64,000 nt of DNA from Methanococcoides methylutens (GCF_000765475.1 NZ_JRHO01000013.1:170700-234699), one strand, 5' to 3'. Shown: positions 38,107 to 49,242, numbered from the stretch's first letter. Notes: generated by a model not told the origin, from the letters alone. Made by a program: numbers and translations.

Positions 38107-40221
38107 ATGAAAACATATGATAATGACAACAGAAAGACGAACAGGCTAATCCATGAAAAAAGTCCGTACCTTTTGCAACATGCATATAATCCAGTGGACT
38201 GGTACCCATGGGGAGCAGAAGCATTCAAAAAAGCAAAAGATGAGAACAAACCCATTTTCCTGTCAATAGGATATTCGACCTGCCACTGGTGTCACGTGAT
38301 GGAAAGGGAGTCTTTTGAACATCAGGATCTGGCAAATATAATGAACAGCAATTTTGTTGCCATAAAAGTGGACAGGGAAGAAAGACCTGACATTGATGCT
38401 GTTTACATGGAAGTATGCCAGGCCATGAACGGGAATGGCGGCTGGCCGCTTACCATTATAATGACACCTAAAAAAGTGCCCTTCGTAGCTGCAACGTATA
38501 TGCCAAAAGAGAGCGTTCTAGGGCGCATTGGGCTGATGGAACTTCTACCACAAATAAATGAGATCTGGACAAAAGAACATCACAAGATTGACGAGCAGAC
38601 ATCCATGATACGTTCCCATTTCTCTGAAAGAACAACTAAGAAGCCTATGGCAAAAGGAACAATTGATGATAATGTCCTAGATTTGGCCTTCAAGCATCTT
38701 GAGGATACGTTCGATGAAGATAATGGAGGGTTTGGAAATGCACCTAAGTTCCCATCCCCACACAATCTCATGTACCTCCTTCGATACTGGAACCGGAGCG
38801 GTGATAAAAGAGCACTGGAAATTGTAGAAAGAACCCTCAGTGCAATGAAATCAGGAGGCATCTATGACCAAATCGGTTTTGGGTTTCACAGGTATTCCAC
38901 GGATAGTACGTGGCTAGTACCTCACTTTGAGAAGATGTTATACGACCAGGGAATGCTGGCAATAGCTTATTCAGAAGCATACCAGGCAACAGGCAAGCCT
39001 GAATTTGCAGAAACGGTCAGAGAGATATTCGACTATATTGAAAGAGATATGACATCCCCGGAAGGAGGGTTTTATTGTGCTGAAGATGCCGACAGCGAGG
39101 GTGTTGAAGGTAAGTTCTACGTTTGGGACATTGATGAGATCAGAGAGATTCTTGAAGAAACTGATGCAAAGTTGTTCATAAATCATTTCAACGTGGAAAA
39201 AAGCGGCAATTTCCTTGATGAAAGCACTCGCCAACGTACCGGGAAGAACATATTACACATTAAAACTAGTCCTGATGAGATCGCACGTAAACACAATATA
39301 ACGATCGAAGAATTTGAAAGTACCATTGAGAAAATCAGGCAGAAGCTCTTTAAAATTCGTGAGAAAAGGGTTCACCCTTCAAAGGACGATAAAATACTCA
39401 CTGACTGGAACGGACTAATGATAGCTTCACTGGCCATCGCTTCAAGAGCACTTGGAGAACAGAGATATACAGATATGGCTAAAAGATGTGCAGACCTTAT
39501 TCTCACCAGCACCTACATGAGAACAGGCAGTCTTTCCCATCTGTGCAGCGAAAGAACAGAAACACCGGCATTCCTGGAAGACCATGCATTCCTAATATGG
39601 GGATTGATCGAGCTATATGAGACTACTTTTGAAACATCATATCTAAATACAGCATTGAAGCTCAACGAATATCTGCTTGACAATTACTGGGATGACGAAA
39701 ATAGCGGATTCTACCAGACAGCAAATACTTCAGAAAGCCTTCTTTTCAGGAAAAAGGAAGTTTATGACGGCGCGATCCCAAGTGGTAATTCTATTGCTTT
39801 TTCTAACCTGATCCGCCTTGGAAGAATGACTGGGAATAACGAACTTGGGAAGAAGGCCTATGAGATCATGACGGCATTTTCCGGAACAATTTCAGCCATA
39901 CCTATAGGATATACCCAGTTCCTGTCGGGTGTGAACTTTATTCTGGGACCTTCAAGTGAAGTTGTGATCGCAGGTGACCTTAATTCTGAGGACACAAAGT
40001 TGATGCTATCACAGCTTCATAAGGAGTATTTTCCTAACAAGGTCGTGATGGTCAAACCATCGGGAACCGAAGGGAATGCGATCACCAGGATCGCGGAGTA
40101 CACTGAGAATATTGTTATGAAAGATGGAAAAGCAACTGCTTACGTATGTAGAGATCTAAGTTGCAAAGAACCAACTACTGATCCGGAAAAGATGATGCAG
40201 TTGCTTAAAGCTAAGAAATAA
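38107..40221 (+). CDS. Thioredoxin-domain protein of the YyaL/SSP411 family
   Basis: 704 residues from ATG 38107, after GGAGATGGGGGGG; a longer frame from 38068 starts at a non-standard codon. N-terminal thioredoxin-like domain with the atypical CHWCH ([14 protein letters not shown], about 55-70). Then an alpha/alpha toroid glycosidase-like region (about 170-650, [32 protein letters not shown]). The family is widespread; its reaction is unknown. No operon partner. Confidence 0.88.
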   Translation: MKTYDNDNRKTNRLIHEKSPYLLQHAYNPVDWYPWGAEAFKKAKDENKPIFLSIGYSTCHWCHVMERESFEHQDLANIMNSNFVAIKVDREERPDIDAVYMEVCQAMNGNGGWPLTIIMTPKKVPFVAATYMPKESVLGRIGLMELLPQINEIWTKEHHKIDEQTSMIRSHFSERTTKKPMAKGTIDDNVLDLAFKHLEDTFDEDNGGFGNAPKFPSPHNLMYLLRYWNRSGDKRALEIVERTLSAMKSGGIYDQIGFGFHRYSTDSTWLVPHFEKMLYDQGMLAIAYSEAYQATGKPEFAETVREIFDYIERDMTSPEGGFYCAEDADSEGVEGKFYVWDIDEIREILEETDAKLFINHFNVEKSGNFLDESTRQRTGKNILHIKTSPDEIARKHNITIEEFESTIEKIRQKLFKIREKRVHPSKDDKILTDWNGLMIASLAIASRALGEQRYTDMAKRCADLILTSTYMRTGSLSHLCSERTETPAFLEDHAFLIWGLIELYETTFETSYLNTALKLNEYLLDNYWDDENSGFYQTANTSESLLFRKKEVYDGAIPSGNSIAFSNLIRLGRMTGNNELGKKAYEIMTAFSGTISAIPIGYTQFLSGVNFILGPSSEVVIAGDLNSEDTKLMLSQLHKEYFPNKVVMVKPSGTEGNAITRIAEYTENIVMKDGKATAYVCRDLSCKEPTTDPEKMMQLLKAKK

Positions 40222-40249
40222 GCAAAAGATAGAAAGGGACGATGTGTGA

Positions 40250-40468
40250 ATTGTCACTATAACCAACCAGAATACCCGGGAAGAAATAGTTAAAGAAAGG
40301 GACTTCTGGTTCGCATGGTATGCATTCCATCCCGAAACCGAGTTGTATCTCCTTGAAGGAGTGGTTCTTGAGCCCCTAGCGGATGAGCAGGATAGCCCCT
40401 TAAGTCCGGCAATTGCACTTCTTTGCGTAGCTATAGCTTTTGCTATTCTTAGAAAGAAGACAAAATAA
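40250..40468 (+). pseudogene. C-terminal remnant of an exported membrane-anchored protein
   Basis: 72 codons with no valid start (a TGA precedes them). KERDFWFAWYAFHPETELY resembles the end of DUF3179-type surface proteins, then a Pro/Asp linker and a hydrophobic anchor (SPAIALLCVAIAFAIL) with a basic RKKTK tail, as in PGF-CTERM-like surface anchors. The upstream part of the gene is absent. Family assignment is tentative. Confidence 0.4.
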
Positions 40469-40523
40469 GAGAACTGAAGAATTAAACCATAAAAAGAAAG
40501 GAGGTCGTGTACAGTTACGATGA

Positions 40524-40997
40524 TCACTCATCGAGTATCTGGAACACGATCTCAACAACTCCATTTTTGCATGTCATTTGTGAACTTTCCGGATCGACCT
40601 TTGGTTCAAGCTCAACATGCTGGGTAAAGACCTGTTCTTCAGTTTCGAACTGAAGTTCAAGTTCTGAACCTGATGCAGTGTATGAGATATCATCAACATC
40701 AACTCCGGTATCAACTGTAACATACAGCTTATCATCGACCTCAGTGTATTCTACGACTGCATCCTTCTTTGAAACATAGAAGAAGTTATTATCGCCTAGT
40801 TTTATGGTAGAGAAGTGCTGCTGCTCAGAGTTATCAGCTCCATTGTAGACTACGGAAAAACCATAAAATGCGGGTTTTTCGAATCCCTCTTCAGCCATCT
40901 CGTCCATGATACGCTCAATAAGGGATCTGACAATTTCTTCCAGTTCCTTCATCGGAAGAGGAACTGAACCATCATCGTTGTTTTCCTTTTCGGTCAT
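40524..40997 (-). CDS. Hsp20/GvpH-like protein
   Basis: 157 residues, GGAGG before the ATG. N-terminal part: acidic helix (KELEEIVRSLIERIMDEMAEEG). Then a beta-sandwich resembling alpha-crystallin (AVVEYTEVDDKLYVTVDTGVDVDDISY, ELELQFETEEQVFTQHVEL, then CKNGVVEIVFQ), as in archaeal Hsp20-like proteins. A chaperone role is inferred from family. Confidence 0.65.
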   Translation of the reverse strand: MTEKENNDDGSVPLPMKELEEIVRSLIERIMDEMAEEGFEKPAFYGFSVVYNGADNSEQQHFSTIKLGDNNFFYVSKKDAVVEYTEVDDKLYVTVDTGVDVDDISYTASGSELELQFETEEQVFTQHVELEPKVDPESSQMTCKNGVVEIVFQILDE

Positions 40998-41232
40998 GGT
41001 CTGCCTCCATCAAATTTTTTGTGTTTCAAGGTCGATTCAAACAAGAAAAAATGTAAGTAATTAAGTAAATTAGTTAAAGAAAATAAGACTTAATATCAAC
41101 GTTCGTGTATATGCGAACCAATGTTATATAAATGTTTCTGTTAGGTTAAAAGTTACATTAAATGAAGTTAATAAAATATGATATTATGAATTCTTACAAA
41201 TTTTTAAATGAAAGAAGAACACAATATCCCTT

Positions 41233-41754
41233 ATGAACACTGCAGATCTTCTTAGCTCGCTTCAAAAATCTGCACGAAGCATTCCTATATCAGATATTAT
41301 GAAAGCAAGGGCCTTCATGGTCAGATCAGCTTCCGGTTTGCCTAAAAAGTACAGGGAAGCCTATTCAACTGAGCTTTTCAACTACCTATATACCATCTTT
41401 ACAGAGATCAGCAATTCAAAACAACCTGAAATGAATGAGACCATTGATGCAGAAGAGTATGAAGATCTTATGAAAAGGCTGGAACAAATGGGCGTTCCAG
41501 AAGATAAGAATCAAAAGTATTTCAATCAATTAGTTAATCTTACAGCACCCTATCTTGTATTCATCGTCAAAAAACCAATCCATCCAATAGGTATGGTCTT
41601 TCCGGGAGGAGATCAGGTCCTGGAAAAGGATGGAATATACTATTGCCCTGTTAAAGACAAGCAGAATAATGTGGAGTGTGCTCTGTGTAAATTCTGTATT
41701 TGCAGGGATGCAGAAGAAATGGTAAAAGGAGATAAATGGAAAATGGAGGTATAA
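41233..41754 (+). CDS. DUF2115 (UPF0305) family protein
   Basis: 173 residues of a methanogen-restricted family. C-terminal features: HPIGMVFPGG, YCPVKDKQ, and a cysteine set CALCKFCICR that may bind metal. Function unknown. Convergent with a small DUF4177-like gene. Confidence 0.7.
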   Translation: MNTADLLSSLQKSARSIPISDIMKARAFMVRSASGLPKKYREAYSTELFNYLYTIFTEISNSKQPEMNETIDAEEYEDLMKRLEQMGVPEDKNQKYFNQLVNLTAPYLVFIVKKPIHPIGMVFPGGDQVLEKDGIYYCPVKDKQNNVECALCKFCICRDAEEMVKGDKWKMEV

Positions 41755-41762
41755 GATGAAGC

Positions 41763-41942
41763 TTAGATGTTAGCTCCATCCAAAACACGCTTGAAAAATG
41801 CAGTAGACATACCATCTTCATCTACTTGACCAACAAACTTGACTAATTCCCAGCCATCAAGACCCATCTGATTAAGATCTTCTTTTGTCTTACCAACTTC
41901 ACCCATTCGAACGGACTTAATATCATATTCCCAACATGCCAT
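41763..41942 (-). CDS. Small DUF4177-like protein
   Basis: 59 residues from ATG 41942, with GAGGTG five bases upstream. Pattern WEYDIKSVRMG, LNQMGLDGWELVKFVG and AFFKRVL matches DUF4177, a small alpha-beta fold of unknown role. Its stop lies nine bases from that of the DUF2115 gene (convergent). Confidence 0.7.
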   Translation of the reverse strand: MACWEYDIKSVRMGEVGKTKEDLNQMGLDGWELVKFVGQVDEDGMSTAFFKRVLDGANI

Positions 41943-42192
41943 GACTACACCTCTTTTTGAGTTTTATGTTATAATAGTAAATAGCCAATTGATGGTATAT
42001 AACTGTTTTTAAAAATTATATTTAACAAATAATCAACTAAAATTGATTAAAATGGTTCAGTAAAAACCGAACATATTCTCAATGAACAATTTGGTAATTC
42101 AAATCATCAAATATCCATAAAAAGCAGCTTAGAATTCAATTCCTTCATGGTACATGACCCTATAAATAGTTAGAAACAGAAAATATGTATAG

Positions 42193-43443
42193 ATGGACCA
42201 GAATGGCTGTGAACCAAAAAAACCAAGGCTTTTTCCTTTACTGTTAATCAACTTTATCAATACCCTTGGCTTTGGAATAGTCATCCCATTCCTTGTTTTT
42301 CTGGTAGAGAGATTTGGTGGAAATGCAATCGTTTACGGATTCATTGGTGCCATGTATCCGGCATTCCAGCTAATAGGAGCTCCCATACTTGGAAGATGGT
42401 CTGATATTCACGGAAGAAAGAAGATATTGTTAATATCCCAGGCAGGCACATTGTTATCCTGGATCATATTCCTCCTTGCATTTTTCACCCCTGTGAAGAG
42501 CCTTGTGAGCATTAATTCAGCTTTTTTTGGAGCATTTGTTATCACGATACCACTTCTGATACTTTTCATCGCCAGAAGCTTTGACGGGCTGACGGGAGGG
42601 AACATAGCCGTAGCAAATGCTTACCTTGCAGACATAACTGAAGAAAAGGACCGCAATAAGAACTTTGGAAAAATGTCCATTTCTGCAAATCTCGGATTCA
42701 TAATAGGACCGGCACTTGCAGGCCTGCTTAGCATAACGATCTACGGAGAACTTATCCCGGTACTTGCTGCTGCCCTCATATCCCTTGCAGGAACTATTGC
42801 AATCGTTCTGTACCTTCCGGAATCAAGGCAGTGTACCATAAGGAAAGCAAAGAAGATCAGCTTCAGGGAAGTGATCGGGCTAAAGAACATACCATATATG
42901 TTGCTGCTATATTTCCTGATATTCCTTGGATTCAATATATTCTACACAGCATTCCCCCTTCATGCGATCCGCACACTTCAGTGGTCTGTTGCTGACATGG
43001 GAATCTATTTTTCAGTACTAGGCATCCTGATGATCGTAGTTCAGGGACCGATCCTCAGCATGGCGGTAAAGAGGTATTCAGATGCATACCTTGCAATAGC
43101 AGGAAGCATTATACTTGGCACGAACTTCCTCCTGCTCGTATCCGGAAATATTGCTCTTACATACCTTGCAGCCGCTTTCTTTGCACTTGGGAACGGACTC
43201 ATGTGGCCTTCGATCCTTTCAATAATCTCAAAACTTGCAGGCAAGGACCATCAGGGTGCTGTACAGGGTTTTGCCAGTAGCTTTTCAAGCCTGGCCAGCA
43301 TTGCAGGACTGATCCTAGGAGGATTCCTCTATGAAATACTTGGAGGAGTGTCGTTCATAGTAGCAGCAGTGATCATTTACACAGTATTCCTGCTGTCCTT
43401 CAGGATGCTTTCTTTTGAAAAGGAAGTGCAGGAAGAGGTTTGA
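42193..43443 (+). CDS. Major facilitator superfamily transporter (DHA1, TetA-like)
   Basis: 416 residues with twelve predicted helices. Motif A GRWSDIHGRKKIL follows helix 2, and the start FPLLLINFINTLGFGIVIPFLVF is typical of TetA-like drug/proton antiporters. It exports small molecules; the substrate is unknown. Separate promoter region upstream. Confidence 0.85.
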   Translation: MDQNGCEPKKPRLFPLLLINFINTLGFGIVIPFLVFLVERFGGNAIVYGFIGAMYPAFQLIGAPILGRWSDIHGRKKILLISQAGTLLSWIIFLLAFFTPVKSLVSINSAFFGAFVITIPLLILFIARSFDGLTGGNIAVANAYLADITEEKDRNKNFGKMSISANLGFIIGPALAGLLSITIYGELIPVLAAALISLAGTIAIVLYLPESRQCTIRKAKKISFREVIGLKNIPYMLLLYFLIFLGFNIFYTAFPLHAIRTLQWSVADMGIYFSVLGILMIVVQGPILSMAVKRYSDAYLAIAGSIILGTNFLLLVSGNIALTYLAAAFFALGNGLMWPSILSIISKLAGKDHQGAVQGFASSFSSLASIAGLILGGFLYEILGGVSFIVAAVIIYTVFLLSFRMLSFEKEVQEEV

Positions 43444-43640
43444 GAGAAAATAGGACATATTTCGGATAATTGCAGGATGCCAGGATCCAGAGAACGTTTA
43501 GTCTAATGCTCATGTGAAAGAAATTGGAAGGATCGACTCACATAACAGGTTCTTTTTCGATCTTATCATCGGGCTCAAAAGTTATTACCACACTACCCAG
43601 AATTTATTTTTAATAAATTACAGTATAGCCATCATGTTAA

Positions 43641-43702
43641 AATGAGGTGATGAGAGCGTAGCTCATCACCTCGTTCCGCGCTCCAGAAGCGTGATCTGGA
43701 GC
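43641..43702. terminator. Two strong hairpins between convergent MFS and acs genes
   Basis: First: GAGGTGATGAG-agcgtag-CTCATCACCTC (43644-43672), perfect 11 bp, extendable by three pairs including one wobble. Second: GCTCCAG-aagcgtgat-CTGGAGC (43680-43702). They follow both convergent stop codons and so could end both transcripts, although neither has a long T run. Confidence 0.5.
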
Positions 43703-43723
43703 TGGAGATCTGGATGGAGGAAC

Positions 43724-45613
43724 TTAGTCTTCCAAAGTGGATACATCCCCGGGATCCATTCCAAGCTCCTGTGCCTTAAGCAACCTTCTCATGATCTTAC
43801 CGCTGCGGGTCTTTGGCAGCGAGTCAACAATTTCAATCTCGGAAGGCATTGCAATTGGGCCCAGATTCATTCTTACATGATACATAAGATCAAGCTTCAG
43901 TTTATCGGAATAGTTGAAGCCCATGCGAAGTATGACGAAAGCTTTGATGGAATCACCTTTCAGAGGATCAGGTTTTCCTATTACAGCAGCTTCAGCCACG
44001 GCCTCATGGGATACAAGCGCACTCTCGACCTCTGCACTGCCAATGTTGTGGCCAGCAACGATAAGTACATCGTCAGAACGCCCCTGTATCATGATATAGC
44101 CATCCTCATCCTTTACGGCCAAGTCACCTGCACTGTAGTAATTCTGGATCGTTGTCCAATACTGGCGATATCTTTCATCATTGCCATGAACGGTTCTCAT
44201 CATGGAAGGCCAGGGTTGTTTTATCACAAGGAAACCACCTGTTCCTGCAGGTACCGGGTCACCATTCTCATCTACAACATCAGCAACCACACCTGGTACA
44301 GGCCTTCCCGTGAATCCCGGCTTCATGGGTTCCCCAACCGCTGTGGTGAGCATATGCATGCCTGTCTCGGTCTGCCACCAGGTATCCAGAATAGGACATT
44401 TTTCCTTGCCGATAACACGATAATACCACTTGAACGCTTCGGGATTCAGAGGTTCTCCGACCGAACCCAGGATCCTCAGGGAACTCAGGTTATACTTCCC
44501 GGGCCATTCTTCCCCTAGTCTCATGAACATGCGTATCGCTGTTGGTGCTGTATAGAAAACACTCACATCGAACTCCTCAATTATGTTCCACCAGACACCC
44601 GGATCCGGATAGTCGGGTGTTGTCTCGGAAATGAGGATCGTTGCACCCATAGAAAGAGGACCATAGACAATGTAGCTGTGGCCTGTGATCCATCCGGGAT
44701 CTGCAGTACACCACATTACATCATTTTCCTTCAGGTCCAGAATGTTCTTTGTGGTGTAGTAGGTGCCTACCATGTAGCCACCGCATGCATGAACTATTCC
44801 CTTGGCCGGACCGGTTGTTCCACTGGTGTAGAGGATGAACAGAGGGTCCTCGGAATCCATCATCTCAGGTTCACATTCCTTCTCCACATCTTCCATGATC
44901 TCATAGAAGTCAACCTCGATCTCAGAAAAGAGTTCCATTTGAGGAGTCATTCTTCTCAGGACCACTATCTTCTCAACACATGACGCATTGACCACAGCTT
45001 CGTCCACAAGAGACTTCAGATCAATGCGCTTACCACGCCGAAGGCTTGCATCTGCAGTAATGACGATCTTTGCCTGTGCATCCTTTATCCTGGAATGTAA
45101 TGCTTTGGCACCGAAGCCTCCGAAAACGACACTGTGGACTGCACCGATACGTGCACATGCCAGCATGGCCACGATCTGCTCAGGAACCTGTGGCATATAT
45201 ATGCATACTTTATCCCCTTTCTCAACACCGAGGGATTTGAGACCATTGGAAAATCTCATGACATCACGGTAAAGCTGACGATATGTGATAACCTGCTCTT
45301 CTCCACCATCGCCTATCCAGATCATTGCGACCTTGTTCCTTTTCCCATTGAATACATGGCGGTCAAGGCAGTTGGAGGTTATGTTCATCCTGGCATTGGT
45401 AAACCATTTTGCATAAGGATGGTCCCATTCCAAAACCTTGTCCCACTTTTCGAACCATTCAAGTTCCTCTGCCACACTTTCCCAGTGTTTTTCAGGATCC
45501 TTGAGAGATTCACTGTAGATCTTTTCATAATCCTGCATCCAGGAGTTTTCCTTTACCGATGGATCAGGATAGTAACATTTACTGTCAAGCTTAATATCAA
45601 AATTTTCAGACAT
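43724..45613 (-). CDS. acsA: Acetyl-CoA synthetase, AMP-forming
   Basis: 629 residues. N-terminal ACAS domain (PEKHWESVAEELEWFEKWDKVLEWD), P-loop ILYTSGTTGPAKGIVH, the WWQTETG site with Trp that limits substrates to acetate, and C-terminal catalytic lysine in SLPKTRSGKIMRRLL. It makes acetyl-CoA from acetate, ATP and CoA. It is the true Acs type, unlike the ligase at 7.2-8.9 kb. GGAATAGAGA before the ATG. It appears monocistronic. Confidence 0.93.
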   Translation of the reverse strand: MSENFDIKLDSKCYYPDPSVKENSWMQDYEKIYSESLKDPEKHWESVAEELEWFEKWDKVLEWDHPYAKWFTNARMNITSNCLDRHVFNGKRNKVAMIWIGDGGEEQVITYRQLYRDVMRFSNGLKSLGVEKGDKVCIYMPQVPEQIVAMLACARIGAVHSVVFGGFGAKALHSRIKDAQAKIVITADASLRRGKRIDLKSLVDEAVVNASCVEKIVVLRRMTPQMELFSEIEVDFYEIMEDVEKECEPEMMDSEDPLFILYTSGTTGPAKGIVHACGGYMVGTYYTTKNILDLKENDVMWCTADPGWITGHSYIVYGPLSMGATILISETTPDYPDPGVWWNIIEEFDVSVFYTAPTAIRMFMRLGEEWPGKYNLSSLRILGSVGEPLNPEAFKWYYRVIGKEKCPILDTWWQTETGMHMLTTAVGEPMKPGFTGRPVPGVVADVVDENGDPVPAGTGGFLVIKQPWPSMMRTVHGNDERYRQYWTTIQNYYSAGDLAVKDEDGYIMIQGRSDDVLIVAGHNIGSAEVESALVSHEAVAEAAVIGKPDPLKGDSIKAFVILRMGFNYSDKLKLDLMYHVRMNLGPIAMPSEIEIVDSLPKTRSGKIMRRLLKAQELGMDPGDVSTLED

Positions 45614-46070
45614 GTTTCTCTATTCCTAACTAATATTCATTACAGATTTCACATGACCTGACTTTGTTTCAGATCAATTGAACTCAGCTTTGGAACCATA
45701 CAATCGATTTCACTAGGAGGAGAATACAGCTGCCTGCTATGGAAATTGATGGGACCAAATAAGGAAGAGATAATGAAACCACAGGTTAATAGTTCCCATC
45801 CATCATGAATAATGATGAGGGATGTATTTATCTGTTGTGGTCTTTGGATTAGCAACCCATTGAATAAAAAAAGACATCAATGGAACCCAATATACAGAAG
45901 TGCCATAATATAGGCCCCTGCTGTTCGCAAAGAAAATGATGAAAAAAAGGAAGAGTGACCATCAGTTATCAGAGACCACAATCTCAATTTCAAGTGTACA
46001 ACCTTTTGAAATAGATTTAACTAATTTTATAGTCTCCTTTGAAGAATTTTGCTCTAAAAAAAATCAGCAC
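45614..46070. other. Intergenic region upstream of acsA
   Basis: No convincing gene. A 68-codon frame on the minus strand (45649-45855) has no ribosome site or recognisable motif. The short word ttatctgttgtgg (near 45830) also occurs before the MTH865-like gene at 53380. Confidence 0.45.
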
Positions 46071-47300
46071 TCAATTACAATTCTCTACAATATCCTTTAG
46101 TGCAGCTGCAACTTCCACAAGTTTATCGCAGTCAATGATATCTGGCGTATCTTTTTCTGTATGTGTAATTGTTTTCATCAAAAAAGGAATGCACTCTGAT
46201 GTTAATGCCATAGTTTCTATGCCATTTTGTGCAAATATCATATGATCTCCGCTATACCAGGATTCACCCTCTGTTAAGCCCTTGTAGTTAGATAAAGTGC
46301 TATAGATATTTCGTTTTGTTTCATCTGAACACTCATAAAATGAATAAGCGGTTTTACCTTCTTTGTAACCAACATCATCTATATTGATCGCCAGAATTAT
46401 TATATCGAACTCTTTTTGATATTTATGCAGGTAATCCATCTGCCCTGCCACACTATAGTGATCCTCCCCATTGAAAGCCACAATTTCAATGCAAATGTTG
46501 CTTTGATAATCAGAAAGCATTTCAGCAAGGAGTAATAGTACCACCGTCCCTGAAGCATTATCTGATGCACCGGGTGTGCTTGCCCTTGAATCTATGTGTG
46601 CACAAATAACAATTTTCTTCTCTGCGTCCGGATTTTTCCGCACAATGACATTACAGGCGGTTGAAGGGATCCTTTTGGAATTGATCCTTAATTTGAACAT
46701 GCCCCCTGTTCCTTCAGCTATTTCATCTCCAACATCGTCCGTGCAATATGCAGAAGGTATGTCAAAATCACCATCTTCTATAAGTGGATAGGGATATATT
46801 GCCCCTACAAGTTCGGGCTTGGTTTCCGTCGCAGTGATTATGGCTGCTGGTTCTTTTGTTTCTAAAAGAGAATATATTTTCTTATGCTCTTCCGGATTAT
46901 AGAACACAAAATTTTTAGGCATCAGCGGTTCATCGCATATTTTACCTTTCATAAATAGGATCTTGCCCCTACAGTTGCATTTTTCTAATTCTTCAATGGT
47001 AGTAACAGTTTCTAATTCCGCTTCTACATCACATCCAAGAGAAAAAGGGCTCGGATATATCTCAAATGATCTGTTCATAGCTCTAAGGGAAGATTCCCCG
47101 CTCTCAAAATCCATGCAATTAAAGGACTCGCTTTCAACTGTATATCCATAAGGGCTGACAATTCTTTCAAAGAAGTCTGTTGCTTCACGATTGCCTGCCG
47201 AACCAGTGCTTCTGCTAGGTTTTACATCACATAAAGTATTCAAATAGACCTTTGCTTTTTCTGAATATTCTTCATTCTCAGTTCTTTTATTAAACTTCAT
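46071..47300 (-). CDS. M28 family zinc aminopeptidase with PA-like insert
   Basis: 409 residues, GGAG before the ATG. Metal-binding residues of M28: HID (CAHIDSRA), GASDNASG with the bridging Asp, the catalytic/ligand glutamates in FNGEDHY, and D in NIDDVG. About 90-190 fits a protease-associated insert. No signal peptide, so likely cytosolic. Substrate not readable; peptide trimming is the family role. Confidence 0.85.
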   Translation of the reverse strand: MKFNKRTENEEYSEKAKVYLNTLCDVKPSRSTGSAGNREATDFFERIVSPYGYTVESESFNCMDFESGESSLRAMNRSFEIYPSPFSLGCDVEAELETVTTIEELEKCNCRGKILFMKGKICDEPLMPKNFVFYNPEEHKKIYSLLETKEPAAIITATETKPELVGAIYPYPLIEDGDFDIPSAYCTDDVGDEIAEGTGGMFKLRINSKRIPSTACNVIVRKNPDAEKKIVICAHIDSRASTPGASDNASGTVVLLLLAEMLSDYQSNICIEIVAFNGEDHYSVAGQMDYLHKYQKEFDIIILAINIDDVGYKEGKTAYSFYECSDETKRNIYSTLSNYKGLTEGESWYSGDHMIFAQNGIETMALTSECIPFLMKTITHTEKDTPDIIDCDKLVEVAAALKDIVENCN

Positions 47301-47643
47301 ATTAATTTCTCCAAGAATTGATATAACCCATCTTTGCTAATCAGAAGATAGTTCCTTATTTTAGTGTGAATTAATCTGTACCCATCTATACTTAGATCTT
47401 CATCGTAAAAAATATATTTGCTACGATTAACATTTAATAATAGTCAATCAACATTCCTGGTTAACATTTTTCCACCCCTTGAGTTTAACTATGTCTTTTG
47501 GAATTGAATAGATGATCAATTGTATGATGGCTCCCATACAGGATTTTCTGGTAAGGAATGGTTATTACTTTCAATCAACTTACTATGAGCTTTTATAGTA
47601 CTTATTACAAAAAATAATTTGAAATTAAAGGTGGGTGCTAAGT
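47301..47643. other. Intergenic region between M28 and GyrI-like genes
   Basis: AT-rich divergent promoter region. A minus-strand frame at 47516-47698 is not credible. Confidence 0.5.
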
Positions 47644-48132
47644 TTGGAAATAATATACGAAACAGAGATAACAGAATTAGAAGAAAGAACCGTAGCATGC
47701 GTTTCCTTTGTCGGTAACTATGTGGGTAAGGTAGAGGTCTTTGCAGAGCTGTTCGGTAAATTGGGCAACTGGGCAGGCCCGAAGCAATTGATGGGACCGA
47801 ATACTCTTTTTATGTCTGCCTATTACGATGATCCGGGCGTTACCCCTCCGGAAGAACTTAAGCTGGATGCATGCATGACCATCGACGATGATGTTGAAGT
47901 CGAGGGTGAGATCAAGAAGCAGAAACTCCCCGGTGGAAAGTATGTAGTAATGCATGCAGAACTGACAGGAGCAGAAGAATATGGCCCTGCATGGGAAAAG
48001 ATCGTAGGGTGGCTTATGGAAAATAATCTTGAAATGGATATGTCCCGGGCAAGTTATGAGATCTATTTGAATGATCCAGAGGAGCATCCGGAAAAGCATC
48101 ATATTCTTGATATATGCATGCCAGTCAAGTGA
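47644..48132 (+). CDS. GyrI-like small-molecule-binding domain protein
   Basis: About 162 residues. A TTG at 47644 is preferred because AAAGGTGG lies nine bases upstream; a GTG at 47635 overlaps that site. The fold pattern (EITELEERTVACVSFVGNY, LFGKLGNWAG, MSAYYDDPGVTPPEELKLDACMTID, KLPGGKYVVMHAELTG, then ASYEIYLNDPEEHPEKH) is the GyrI/AraC-effector-binding domain alone. It probably binds a drug-like or lipid ligand. Confidence 0.82.
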   Translation: MEIIYETEITELEERTVACVSFVGNYVGKVEVFAELFGKLGNWAGPKQLMGPNTLFMSAYYDDPGVTPPEELKLDACMTIDDDVEVEGEIKKQKLPGGKYVVMHAELTGAEEYGPAWEKIVGWLMENNLEMDMSRASYEIYLNDPEEHPEKHHILDICMPVK

Positions 48133-48306
48133 ATAAGAACCAGAGGGGCATTTCTGAAATGTAAATGCTTCTCTTAACAATCGTAATCTGGGATTGGAAG
48201 GGGGAGGTTAGAAAGATAGGATAGAAGGGTTAGTGGAAAAGTTTGAAAATGGTAATCAGAAAGGTTGTTAACCCTTTCTTAAAATCAAGTAATTCAAAAA
48301 ATCAAT

Positions 48307-49170
48307 TTACTCAACATATTCCACGCTCATCTTTGCAGACCTGAAAAACTTCATGAAATCATGGACTTCTGAAGGCAATTCAGTGCTGACCGGCAGACCA
48401 AGTTCAATAGCCTCTTTTGCAGAGATCGGAGTGACATGTATCATCTCCCCACTTAATAGTTTTTGAGCAACGGACTTCCTTTTTTCTTCATCTTGAATTT
48501 TCTTCTCAAGCAATTCCATGATAACATCTTTTGTAAGCTCCATTGCTTTTTTTGATATCTCGCTCATGATGATGGTCGTGTCATCAGCATCCATTCCTTT
48601 CTTTTCGGCTGCATAGATCCATGAGGGTGCCGGGTATGTTCCACGAATGAGATCACCCACCTGTGGGTCTATTGGGCCTATGACTGCATCAGGATCCATT
48701 AAAATCTCATCTGCAGCAAGGGCAATGATGGTACCCCCTGACATGCAATAGTGAGGAATCATTATCCTGACCTTTTCTTTATGATTATTAAGAGCCCGTG
48801 CGATCTGTATGCTGGCATGCATTTGACCTCCGGGTGTTTGCATGATAATATCTATGGGCCGGTCACCGGTCTCCCTGATGGCTCGAAGTACCTGTTCAGC
48901 ATCCTCAACATCTATGTACTGGTAGACAGGAAAACCTACCATAGAAACTGCTTCTTTCCTGTGTATCATGGTAAGAACCTTTGTGCCCCACATGCGCTCC
49001 ATCCGTTTGATCATGGAAAGCCTTTGCATCTTAATCTTCTTGAGCTGGGACTGAGGATAGACAAAAGCGTACAAGAAGAAGATCAGAGATAAGATTATCA
49101 GAATTTCTGTGACGGTGATTTCGGAAATTGAGACCAGAATGATACCCCCTTGATCAGCAATAATATCCAC
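48307..49170 (-). CDS. SDH family Clp-fold serine proteinase
   Basis: 287 residues, GTG start. One N-terminal transmembrane segment (about 18-38, TEILIILSLIFFLYAFVY), then a ClpP-like fold: MQTPGGQMHASIQIA, the nucleophile CMSGGTIIALAADEI, and the DPDAVIGPIDPQ segment. Known as the SDH/DUF114 family of membrane-bound serine proteases in archaea. No partner genes. Confidence 0.85.
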   Translation of the reverse strand: MDIIADQGGIILVSISEITVTEILIILSLIFFLYAFVYPQSQLKKIKMQRLSMIKRMERMWGTKVLTMIHRKEAVSMVGFPVYQYIDVEDAEQVLRAIRETGDRPIDIIMQTPGGQMHASIQIARALNNHKEKVRIMIPHYCMSGGTIIALAADEILMDPDAVIGPIDPQVGDLIRGTYPAPSWIYAAEKKGMDADDTTIIMSEISKKAMELTKDVIMELLEKKIQDEEKRKSVAQKLLSGEMIHVTPISAKEAIELGLPVSTELPSEVHDFMKFFRSAKMSVEYVE

Positions 49171-49242
49171 TATATTACTTTTTAGTTACATAACCCATAT
49201 AACCTTACTTCTCTAATCTTTTTTTACATCAATGAGACTGTC

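Noticed and set aside
45649..45855. 68-codon minus frame before acsA
   Set aside because: Composition not protein-like and no start signal.
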